Assembly: GCA_017399065.1 (NCBI GenBank)
Contig: JAFQEL010000014.1
Coordinates: 1-62,668 of the forward strand
Length of the DNA: 62,668 bases
Origin: Clostridia bacterium
GTDB lineage: Bacteria > Bacillota > Clostridia > Oscillospirales > Acutalibacteraceae
Direction: 5' to 3'
Made by a program: the position numbers and the translations under genes. A model generated the notes under the pieces. It did not search any database and was not told the origin of the DNA. It saw only the letters and a program-made list of their open reading frames with translations. Position 1 is the stretch's first letter; the number at the start of each line of letters is the position of its first letter. Below, piece after piece: positions 50,194 through 57,700 of the stretch.

Positions 50194-50222
50194 TAGACAA
50201 AATAATTTATAAGTGCTATAAT
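50194..50222 (+). promoter_or_regulatory. Promoter of the tandem lipoprotein genes
   Basis: TAGACA (50194-50199), 17-nt spacer, TATAAT (50217-50222), 30 nt before the first lipoprotein ATG. Confidence 0.7.
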
Positions 50223-50251
50223 CATAAAAAATACCGGAAAGGAAAATAGCG

Positions 50252-51703
50252 ATGTTTAAAAAGATTACGGCACTTGCGATGATTTGTGTAACGCTGCTTT
50301 CTCTTTTTGCCTGCAGCGGCGAAACGTTTTCGGAGGCAAACGTTTTTTCTGCTGTCGAGAAAGTCGGAGAGCTTAACCTGAAAAAGGATCCGTTTATCAA
50401 AACCAAACCGTCGCTTAACGCTAACTATGGCGGCGTAGGCGGCAGTATAATATATGTATTTCCGCGAAGAGGTAATAGCAAAGGCGGTGTTGTATCACTT
50501 GACGGCGATACCGGAAAATATGAAAGGTTTGGTTTCGGAGCTCATTATGATCCTGTTTTTCATATAGTTTCATCAGTTGAGCTGAAAGATCCGGCTCTTG
50601 AATGTGTAAATTCTTTAGGCCTTATCGATGGAAAGGGTAAAGAGATAATACCTCAGGAGTATGCGGAAATATCAATTCTCAATGATCGTTATGCAAAGGT
50701 CGTGAAGGCAACCGGTATTACATATAACACCAATAATACACTTGTAACTATTCCAATAAAGAAATCGATTTTCTCCGATTATGAATCTTTCAGCTATAGC
50801 GGAGTTTGGTACATTTACGATATGCTGAACGGTCGATTGCTTGAAAAAGTTTCCGATACCAAGAAATACGGAAGAATAACTGCTTACGGTCAGTTTATAA
50901 GCTGCATTCCGAGTAATGATCTGATTTTTGGTGAAGAGATAGTTTATGATTCAAACGGAAATCTCATTGATACAAGCAGAACGGCTGTGTTTGAAGACGG
51001 CAGCTATGCCGTAAACAGCGGTTACGGTACAAATGTTTATGATGCAGACGGTAATTTTTTGTTTTCCTGCTCGTCAAATGGTTATGTACCGTGTGAGCGG
51101 AACGAAGACAGCAACCGCTTTATTGCGAAAAAAACAACAGGCTGGAAAACAGAATATGCCGTAATGGATCTTGACGGTAATGTTATAAGTGTTGAGTTTG
51201 AAGATTATATAGAAAGCGCTGCAGGTAATCTGTTGATAACTTATGAAGGTGGTGTGTGTAATTTAAAAGGCCAAAAAGTTGTGGACGGCGACTTTGATTG
51301 GTTGCATTATAACAAAAGGGTTGATAGCTATGGTCTGAAAGAAAATTTACTTTATACAAATTTCGATATGATTATAAAAGAAGACGGTAAGGTGTTGTAC
51401 AGCAAAAATGATGAACATATTAATGTTGTGTCTGAATATCATCACACATTATGTTATTGTTTCGGCGAAAAAAATATGTATTACTGCTACGCAAAAAATG
51501 ATTTTACAATAGCCGGTGAGGAAAGCTCAAAATGGCTGGTCAAAAACGGCTCTGAAATTATCGATACCGTCACAGGAGAAACCCTGATAAGAGGTTATTT
51601 GGATTACATTTTTTCACCTTATGATGAAAACACCGTATACGTTTATGCGAACAAAGGAAATTATAATTATGACGTTTACGTTATAAATTATGAGAATAAT
51701 TGA
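50252..51703 (+). CDS. WG-repeat-like lipoprotein, paralogue A
   Basis: 483 residues. Lipobox LFAC (Cys21). The rest is beta-rich, with recurring units such as NSLGLIDGKGKEIIPQEYAEI and YAVMDLDGNVISVEFEDYI that resemble WG (KWG Leptospira) repeats, which form a propeller-like fold. Function unknown; may bind a surface partner. It is followed at 69 nt by a close paralogue whose first 30 bases are almost identical. Confidence 0.7.
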   Translation: MFKKITALAMICVTLLSLFACSGETFSEANVFSAVEKVGELNLKKDPFIKTKPSLNANYGGVGGSIIYVFPRRGNSKGGVVSLDGDTGKYERFGFGAHYDPVFHIVSSVELKDPALECVNSLGLIDGKGKEIIPQEYAEISILNDRYAKVVKATGITYNTNNTLVTIPIKKSIFSDYESFSYSGVWYIYDMLNGRLLEKVSDTKKYGRITAYGQFISCIPSNDLIFGEEIVYDSNGNLIDTSRTAVFEDGSYAVNSGYGTNVYDADGNFLFSCSSNGYVPCERNEDSNRFIAKKTTGWKTEYAVMDLDGNVISVEFEDYIESAAGNLLITYEGGVCNLKGQKVVDGDFDWLHYNKRVDSYGLKENLLYTNFDMIIKEDGKVLYSKNDEHINVVSEYHHTLCYCFGEKNMYYCYAKNDFTIAGEESSKWLVKNGSEIIDTVTGETLIRGYLDYIFSPYDENTVYVYANKGNYNYDVYVINYENN

Positions 51704-51771
51704 CACAAGGAGTTGATACCGAGACCGATACCACATATCTCCCCAACTATATCAGAAAGGAAAAATCAACG

Positions 51772-53244
51772 ATGTTTAAAAAGATTACGGCACTTATGCT
51801 CATTGCTTCAATGGCACTCACTCTTTTTGCCTGCGGCAAAAATGAAAATCCGTCTGGCAACGGTGACACACCCGATAAAGTCACCAACGCAAACAGTGAA
51901 ACGATCGAAATCGGTGACGAAAAAATAGAATATTCCGATAAAATGCCTTCAGCTCTCAAGGCCGTGAAGGTAGGTACAATAACCGATGATGTATACATAT
52001 ACACTCCGTCATCATCAGACAATGCAGACGGCTTCTATTACCAGACAAAAGACGGTAAGTACGGTATAATGTCTCTTGACGGCAAGAGCGATACAGGTGC
52101 AAAGTATACCGTTTGCAAAGCCGAAGGCAAATATTTCAGCGTTGCTACTGTTGAGCTCGACTCTGTCAAAGGTATTTCAGACCTTAACTGTTTAGGCCTT
52201 GTTGATGTCAACGGCAGAGTTATAGTGCCGATGGAATACGCCGCCGTTGACGTTATCAGTGAACGTTACGTCAGAGTTTCTACCGTAGATAATGTTACTG
52301 AGAACAGAGATGACGGTTTGGTATTTATACAGCAGAACGACGAACTTTCATTAGTCTTCCCCGATGATAACGATACGCTCTTAAGCGGTAAGTGGGAAAT
52401 TTTCGATATGGTTACAGGTAAACCGATTGAAGGTATATCAGGCACAAAAGCATTCTCTATGAACGTTTACGGTAATATTGTCAAGTATGTAAACGACGAA
52501 AAGGAATATGTCTATACTAACGAAAAAGGCGAGTCGCTCGAACACCGCAGTTATTTCGATAACGGTTGTTATGTTGTAGAGGCAGACGATGCATATACAT
52601 TCTGCGACTCTGAAGGCAAAACAATTTTCACCGGCAGCACTAACGATTTTGTGCCCAACGGTATGATAGGCGAGTATATAAAGGCCCAAAAGTATACAAA
52701 CGGTACATTCAGCTATGTACTTATGGATATGAATGGCAAGATTGTATCCGGCGAATTTGAAAAAAATATTGTAACAGCATACGGTGGCCTTTATACATTA
52801 CTTAACATCGACGGATTGTACAAGCTCAATGGCCAGAAGCTTTCTCCTGATGGCTATGGATTCAGTTCATTTGAAGATGTTTTTGGCTTTGCATGGTCTG
52901 TAAAATCCGGTGATAATACAGCTGTTATGGACGCTGAAGGAAATATACTTGTGCACTGTAACGATTTCGACGGTTATAACTTCGTTGATAGTAAGAAAAT
53001 AAACGGTGAGACTTATTGCTATTCTTACAAAGATAAGGATTACACAATAAAGGGTCAAAGCATTGCACCATGGCTTGTCAAAGGTACGGAGGATTACTCA
53101 AGTTACTTTATCTATGACACAATTTCCGGCGAAAAAATAATAGACGGTTACAAGCAGTTCAATACTGCTGTTGATAAGGGCGAAGGCATTTATGTCTACG
53201 CTAAAAATGCAGACTCAAGCACAGATATTTATCTTGTAAAATAA
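51772..53244 (+). CDS. WG-repeat-like lipoprotein, paralogue B
   Basis: 490 residues from the ATG at 51772 (MFKKITALML); the frame is open 24 codons further into the spacer, but the repeated AAAGGAAAAAT ribosome binding site and lipobox (LFAC) mark this start. Same repeat architecture as the gene before (NCLGLVDVNGRVIVPMEYAAV), clearly a tandem duplicate with strong divergence. A Ser/Asn/Thr-rich linker follows the lipidated Cys. Function unknown. Confidence 0.7.
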   Translation: MFKKITALMLIASMALTLFACGKNENPSGNGDTPDKVTNANSETIEIGDEKIEYSDKMPSALKAVKVGTITDDVYIYTPSSSDNADGFYYQTKDGKYGIMSLDGKSDTGAKYTVCKAEGKYFSVATVELDSVKGISDLNCLGLVDVNGRVIVPMEYAAVDVISERYVRVSTVDNVTENRDDGLVFIQQNDELSLVFPDDNDTLLSGKWEIFDMVTGKPIEGISGTKAFSMNVYGNIVKYVNDEKEYVYTNEKGESLEHRSYFDNGCYVVEADDAYTFCDSEGKTIFTGSTNDFVPNGMIGEYIKAQKYTNGTFSYVLMDMNGKIVSGEFEKNIVTAYGGLYTLLNIDGLYKLNGQKLSPDGYGFSSFEDVFGFAWSVKSGDNTAVMDAEGNILVHCNDFDGYNFVDSKKINGETYCYSYKDKDYTIKGQSIAPWLVKGTEDYSSYFIYDTISGEKIIDGYKQFNTAVDKGEGIYVYAKNADSSTDIYLVK

Positions 53245-53248
53245 TAAG

Positions 53249-53290
53249 AACAGTCCCACGGTTGTGCCGTCAACCGTGGGACTGTTTTTG
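53249..53290 (+). terminator. Terminator of the lipoprotein pair
   Basis: Sixteen-bp perfect stem AACAGTCCCACGGTTG with a 6-nt loop, then TTTTTG. May also serve the convergent HTH gene. Confidence 0.9.
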
Positions 53291-53335
53291 AAAAAATTTT
53301 TTAAAAAGTGAACCTGTTTGCCGTTGTTCGTATCT

Positions 53336-53710
53336 TTAGTTATCGGAAGAGGTTTTCTCAGCTTCGTCTTCGATGAGCTTCACCAGCTCGTGAGGTCTGA
53401 TCTCAAGCGCATAAGCAAGCTTCCACAGCGTTTCAAAATTAGCCTGCTTTACCCCTGTCTCTATCATGGATAAATGACTCCTTGCGATACCTGCAAGCGC
53501 ACTTACAACCTCTTGAGAAAGCTTTTTCTGTTTTCTTAATTTACGGACAACGGTACCTACAGCTCTGTTATCAAACTCCTTAATATGCGCCACTCCTTCA
53601 TTTATTCTCTTGATAAAATTATATATTTTATTGAAAATTTTTCGTCTATACAAATAGACAATCAAGCTTATAAGCAGTACACTTTTTGAAACAGATTTAT
53701 ATTCACCCAA
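53336..53710 (-). CDS. XRE-family HTH protein, start uncertain
   Basis: 124 residues if it starts at TTG 53710. A clear Cro/C1 HTH covers about 51-117 (VRKLRKQKKLSQEVVSALAG, SHLSMIETG, LWKLAYALEIRPHELVKLIE) with an acidic tail. Residues 10-22 are hydrophobic (SVLLISLIVYLY), so the long form could be membrane-tethered. A GTG at 53591-53593 would give an 85-residue purely HTH form, but its ribosome binding site is badly spaced. A 16-bp inverted repeat lies in the 5' region. Targets unknown. Confidence 0.65.
   Translation of the reverse strand: MGEYKSVSKSVLLISLIVYLYRRKIFNKIYNFIKRINEGVAHIKEFDNRAVGTVVRKLRKQKKLSQEVVSALAGIARSHLSMIETGVKQANFETLWKLAYALEIRPHELVKLIEDEAEKTSSDN
53644..53659. promoter_or_regulatory. 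16-bp inverted repeat near the HTH gene
   Basis: GTCTAT/ATAGAC with a 4-bp centre. If the short form of the HTH gene is correct this is upstream of it and could be its own operator. Confidence 0.4.
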
Positions 53711-53764
53711 AAAACTTCTGAGGTTATCACCGTTATCAGATTAATTTGTCTTTCCCTCAGGCAA

Positions 53765-53807
53765 TAAAAAGCCCGACTCCGCAAAGAAAGCGAAGTCAGG
53801 CTTTTTT
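53765..53807 (-). terminator. Bidirectional terminator after the spoVAD remnant unit
   Basis: GCCTGACTTCGC/GCGGAGTCGGGC stem (minus), 7-nt loop, U-runs on both sides (TTTTTATT on minus, TTTTTTACC on plus). Confidence 0.85.
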
Positions 53808-53829
53808 ACCGTTCATTCAAACCGTCAGC

Positions 53830-53985
53830 TCATTTTCTGACAGCCTGCCTGAGAAGAGAAAAAAACACGGTTGCTGAATATATCAGCGCCGCGGCAAAAA
53901 CCGTTATTCTCAGCGCAGTAAGCACACCTATAAGCTTTTCGGCACAGCCTATTGCCTTAATACATTTACAAGCCTTTACTATCAT
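53830..53985 (-). CDS. Small membrane protein downstream of spoVAD
   Basis: 51 residues: MIVKACKCIKAIGCAEKL, then a hydrophobic segment (ITVFAAALIYSATVFFSLL) and a short basic tail. The ATG has AAAGGA about 12 nt upstream. 17 nt after the spoVAD stop, so it belonged to the spoVAD operon. Not SpoVAE-like by eye. May be conserved only in close relatives. Confidence 0.5.
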   Translation of the reverse strand: MIVKACKCIKAIGCAEKLIGVLTALRITVFAAALIYSATVFFSLLRQAVRK

Positions 53986-54002
53986 AATTTCACTGTTTCC
54001 TT

Positions 54003-54401
54003 TCAGTTATCGGAATGTGTGAGCACTACAGCGTGAGCGATTGACGGTATACTCTCGCCCTGCAGGGGTGAAAGCTGAGAAAGCAGAGCACCCGTGCCGA
54101 CAAAGAGGATACGGCTCAATTCGCCAGAGCTTAACCGCCGCATAAAATGTGTGCAGATAACCGCACCACTGCAACCGCAGCCCGAGCCGCCCGAATTTAC
54201 TTCACGGTCGTTCATATCATAAATCATCAGACCACAATCCTTATGTCTGTCTGAAATGTCAAGCCTATAGTCCTTTTGCAGCAGCTCATAAAGTAACTTT
54301 GAGCCGACCGCCCCCAGATCGCCAGTAACTATATAGTCGTAATATTCGGGCGAAAGTCCCGTTTCGGCAAAATGCACCGCTATTGTATCTGCCGCGGCAG
54401 G
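54003..54401 (-). pseudogene. spoVAD: spoVAD C-terminal remnant
   Basis: About 133 residues matching the C-terminal 40 percent of stage V sporulation protein AD: PAAADTIAVHF, YYDYIVTGDLGAVGS, HKDCGLMIYD, GGSGCGCSGAV, FVGTGALLSQLSPLQGESIPSIAHAVV. SpoVAD is about 340 residues and helps dipicolinate uptake into spores. Homology stops abruptly at the Pro codon (54399-54401), where the family would read GSAMAPAAAD. Beyond lies AT-rich DNA of the mobile element, so the gene is cut there. The remnant has no decaying frameshifts, suggesting a recent event or a reversible one. Confidence 0.85.
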
Positions 54402-54475
54402 GGTAAATGTCAAGAGAAAACCATAAATTTTATTTTTTCTTTACAAGACACTGTATATTTTCCATTACCATTTAC

Positions 54476-54507
54476 AAACGGCAGAGAAAACATTTTCTCT
54501 GCCGTTT
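54476..54507 (-). terminator. Hairpin after the SEC-C gene
   Basis: AAACGGCAGAGAAAA/TTTTCTCTGCCGTTT arms with almost no loop, 10 nt past the stop. Only a short GTTTG follows, so it may be a moderate terminator. Confidence 0.55.
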
Positions 54508-54516
54508 AGACAAATA

Positions 54517-55998
54517 TCACTTTATGTTTAAATTATTTCTGTAGTTTTTCAAAAAGCTTTTATCTACAAATGGTGTTTTCGATGTGTTTTTTATATCCAT
54601 CATCGTATTTGCTTTATGCGGATATCCTGTTTTATTATAATTTAATTTACTATCAAATCCTTTGCAACAACGATTATATTTTTTTCCACTACCACACGGA
54701 CAATGCGATTGATTTTTGGCTCTTGAATATAATAACGGGTGCATAGGTAGGCTTGCATTACCTTTTAGATTTATATATCGTTTTATTTGATACAAAAACA
54801 TTATTAAAATATATGCACTTCTTGTCAAGTTAACACATTCTATTGCAATATCTAATAAATATACATTTTTTGCTTTTCCTGAATTTTGAACTGTATATTT
54901 TAATTCTTGTTTTACTCCATCATATTCAAAATCATTATGACCAATTGCATTTCGCAATTCGTTGGAAGTGCTAGATAACTTGAAGGTTTTTGAAAAAAAT
55001 TCAGTACAGTCCAAGAAAGTAATTTTATTTCCTTTCTTTTGGTTTCTAAATTTTTGCATATCTAATTTGGTTTTAAAATTGTTATAAGCACCCCGGTTTT
55101 CAATATTATCTAGACCTATAACAATATCAGAAAATTCCGCAAGTGTTTCAAAAACATCTTGATAAAAAGTCTTAATGTCCTCAAAAGTACATGTCGAAAT
55201 ACCTAAATTTTCTTTATCTATTGATGTTGGATCATTATAAAAATTCACCCCTATAGCAGGAATCAAATTTTGCGATATTTTAATATATGCAAACATGATT
55301 TCGAATAGTTTTCTTTGAGCAATCTCTATACGATTAATAGAAGATAGTTCTGTTATAAAATCTTGTAGTTTTGTGAAATTCAAATGTCTTATGTGTTCAT
55401 TAATTTGTATTGTCATATTGTGGATTTCTTTTTTCTTAAAAATACCACCACAATCAAAAAACAATGAATAATAAATAAATCTGAAAATTTCAATATCAGA
55501 ATCTAATTTATAGCCAACTTTTTGTGCTTCGTATTTATATCTTTCTCTGATTAATTCTAAATTATTATTTAGGAATAAATTATATTTGATTTGTTCTGAA
55601 TCAAAATTTTTTGATAAATCGTGTGTATAACACGCATAGTCAATAAAATCATCTCTAACGTCAAAATCCATAGAAGTCATAAAATCGAAAACTGGCGATG
55701 GTTTAAAAGGCGCCATAGGTTCGAAATTGCTGGATAAGTTAGTTTCCAATTTATTACAAATCATTTCACCAGAAGCTTCGCCAAAATATTGGTACGCTTG
55801 TTGTTCAACTTCTTCACAATTTCCTGATTTATAATAAGCTTTGATTTTTGTATTATCCGAAATGAATTCTCCGGTTAAAAGGGTGCTACAATTACCGCAA
55901 TGTATCCTTACCGGAGTGCTAAACATATATCCAGCTGGAGTTCGCATTCTAGTTACGCTTCCACATACTGGGCATTTTAAAAAATAATTGACAGTCAT
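54517..55998 (-). CDS. Zinc-ribbon/SEC-C protein with HEPN-like motif
   Basis: 493 residues, not assigned to a named family. An N-terminal zinc ribbon (Cys9, 12, 34, 37), a long mostly helical middle (about 60-410) and a C-terminal SEC-C zinc motif CPCGSGKKYNRCC at 433-445. Inside the helical part LRNAIGHNDFEYD places Arg349-x4-His354, the catalytic pattern of HEPN ribonucleases, followed by the usual aromatic/acidic residues. Located beside AbiEi/AbiEii in the mobile element, it is a good candidate for an RNA-targeting defence protein. HEPN assignment is by motif only. Very AT-rich. Confidence 0.65.
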   Translation of the reverse strand: MTVNYFLKCPVCGSVTRMRTPAGYMFSTPVRIHCGNCSTLLTGEFISDNTKIKAYYKSGNCEEVEQQAYQYFGEASGEMICNKLETNLSSNFEPMAPFKPSPVFDFMTSMDFDVRDDFIDYACYTHDLSKNFDSEQIKYNLFLNNNLELIRERYKYEAQKVGYKLDSDIEIFRFIYYSLFFDCGGIFKKKEIHNMTIQINEHIRHLNFTKLQDFITELSSINRIEIAQRKLFEIMFAYIKISQNLIPAIGVNFYNDPTSIDKENLGISTCTFEDIKTFYQDVFETLAEFSDIVIGLDNIENRGAYNNFKTKLDMQKFRNQKKGNKITFLDCTEFFSKTFKLSSTSNELRNAIGHNDFEYDGVKQELKYTVQNSGKAKNVYLLDIAIECVNLTRSAYILIMFLYQIKRYINLKGNASLPMHPLLYSRAKNQSHCPCGSGKKYNRCCKGFDSKLNYNKTGYPHKANTMMDIKNTSKTPFVDKSFLKNYRNNLNIK

Positions 55999-56069
55999 TT
56001 TATATTCCCTTTCAAATCTAATAGTTTTCGACTTTAATCAAAATAGAGTTAAGATAAAAAGTAGCAGTA

Positions 56070-56087
56070 TGTAGATTATAATCTACA
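56070..56087. repeat. Perfect 18-bp palindrome between AbiEii and SEC-C genes
   Basis: TGTAGATTATAATCTACA. As RNA it forms a 7-bp hairpin followed on the minus strand by ACTGCTACTTTTTAT; as DNA it could be an operator around a TATAAT. Either role is possible. Confidence 0.45.
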
Positions 56088-56101
56088 CGCTGTTCTTATA
56101 A

Positions 56102-57004
56102 TTAAAACGCCTTTTCAATTATGCTCTTCAAGTTATCCTTGACCACACTATACGGTACATTCTCGAAAAGCAATTCTTTTGTAACATCTTCGTAGTCGCT
56201 CTTGAAATAATCTGTTTCATAAATCTTCTCAAGCAACTCTTTCAAGTTCTGTTCAGGCTTTGCCGAAGGACAGTCAACATCCTTTGAACGGATTTCCTTT
56301 ACTTCAGCATAAAGTTCGAAGAAGCTATTATCAAAAGAAATCTCCGACATTATTTTATAAAGGTCATAAAGATGTCTAGAATAGCCTTTAGTCTTGCCTG
56401 TCAGATAATAGTCGCCTAAAGCAAATATCTTATCAATAAATGTTCGGTCGAGAGCCTGAACTTTAATGCTGAATGGATTTAATCCGTATTGCTCAATAAT
56501 CTGTTCTTGATTCTGCTCTTTTAAGAAGCGGTACACATAAGTATCCGCCTCTCTTATATCAAAAGGAAAAGGCTTCATAAAAATTGCAGTTTCAACATAT
56601 AAGTAAGGCTTTATGAATGCAGTTGTTTCACTTATCGGATATTTAATCTGATACTTATTGTAATATGTTCTTGTGAAGATATGTTCGGGATTATCAAGAT
56701 CCAAACCGAGTTCAGCAATAGCTTCTTTTATTGATGCCTTTAAGTTCTTTCTCATACCTTCAGTTGCTTTGTCAGCGTTTAGACCGATATCGATATCCTC
56801 GGAAAATCTGTTTATAATCTTAAAACACTTTGAAAGAGATGTGCCACCTTTAAAAATAATATCGGGGCATTTTTTCGTAATCCTCTTAAGAAGCAATGTT
56901 ACATAATAATCCTTCTCAATAATTGCAGATGCAATATTCAATGCATTTGATGTAGCGATTATTACATCACTGAATAATTCTTTATTGTTGTGCAAGCTTT
57001 CCAA
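56102..57004 (-). CDS. abiEii: AbiEii-family nucleotidyltransferase toxin
   Basis: 300 residues. Type IV TA toxin / phage abortive-infection protein. Nucleotidyltransferase motif GGTSLSK at 53-59 followed by FSEDIDI with Asp70 and Asp72; upstream EKDYYV is also family-typical. Such toxins pyrimidinylate tRNA acceptor ends in studied members. The start is TTG (57002-57004) with GGAGG 8 nt upstream, overlapping the antitoxin gene by 23 nt. Confidence 0.9.
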   Translation of the reverse strand: MESLHNNKELFSDVIIATSNALNIASAIIEKDYYVTLLLKRITKKCPDIIFKGGTSLSKCFKIINRFSEDIDIGLNADKATEGMRKNLKASIKEAIAELGLDLDNPEHIFTRTYYNKYQIKYPISETTAFIKPYLYVETAIFMKPFPFDIREADTYVYRFLKEQNQEQIIEQYGLNPFSIKVQALDRTFIDKIFALGDYYLTGKTKGYSRHLYDLYKIMSEISFDNSFFELYAEVKEIRSKDVDCPSAKPEQNLKELLEKIYETDYFKSDYEDVTKELLFENVPYSVVKDNLKSIIEKAF

Positions 57005-57611
57005 TTAAACTTCCTCCTAAGACTCTTTTAGATACATAATCAGGAAAGAAAGAGCAATATTTACTGACCATAGTAAGTGTAATGTTATTATCATCTATAT
57101 ACTTTTCAAGGTTATATCTTTCGATTTCATCAAGGTCGTTAAGGTCAACCAACTTCACAGCTTCAAGAAGCTGTAATGCCGCACAGTTTTCCTTTGTTAT
57201 TTCTGTAGTTGATTTCATAACATAAACGGATTGATTACCTACTGCAACCTTGCGACCTCTTGACGACTCGTTATTGGTTACAACAGTTATCACATTGGGA
57301 ACCTGAGTTGTAAGCCCAAGTAAGTTCAGCAAAGCTGTACCCGAAACATAGCCGTAGGTTTCGATGCCGTTTTTTATATATTTTTTAGCAATAACCTTTT
57401 GCGGGTTTAAAAGAGAGTCACCGAAAAGTGTTTTTCTCGGAATATAGTAAACACCCGTAGAAAAACGCTTGAGCTGATTTTCATCAACCATTGTTTTGAT
57501 GGCCTTATCAATCCAAGGTCTTGAACGTTCGGGAAACATTGCTTCGATATCACTTGCAAGTATAGGCTCATCATAGCCGAAGCTTTCTTTTATCAAGTTG
57601 TATGCAATCAC
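56982..57611 (-). CDS. abiEi: AbiEi-family antitoxin
   Basis: 209 residues from the GTG at 57609-57611 behind AAAGGAG. Winged-helix N-terminal region (RPWIDKAIKTMVDENQLKRF) with the GVYYIP motif, then the AbiEi antitoxin C-terminal domain. Members repress their own operon and neutralise AbiEii. The promoter is full consensus just upstream, so a short leader of about 20 nt. Confidence 0.88.
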   Translation of the reverse strand: MIAYNLIKESFGYDEPILASDIEAMFPERSRPWIDKAIKTMVDENQLKRFSTGVYYIPRKTLFGDSLLNPQKVIAKKYIKNGIETYGYVSGTALLNLLGLTTQVPNVITVVTNNESSRGRKVAVGNQSVYVMKSTTEITKENCAALQLLEAVKLVDLNDLDEIERYNLEKYIDDNNITLTMVSKYCSFFPDYVSKRVLGGSLIGKLAQQ

Positions 57612-57633
57612 GGTAATCACTCCTTTCACAGAT

Positions 57634-57662
57634 ATTATATTTATTTTTACACTGTTTGTCAA
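57634..57662 (-). promoter_or_regulatory. Promoter of the AbiE operon
   Basis: TTGACA (57657-57662), 17-nt spacer, TATAAT (57634-57639), placed between the recombinase stop and AbiEi. Confidence 0.9.
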
Positions 57663-57700
57663 CATTTCATACCGATTTATATTGCTCTTTCTTCAAAATT

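Noticed and set aside
54003-54413. Counting the spoVAD fragment as a complete small gene with a TTG start
   Set aside because: The homology begins in the middle of the family domain, and the codons before it do not match the family, so a truncated gene is the simpler reading.
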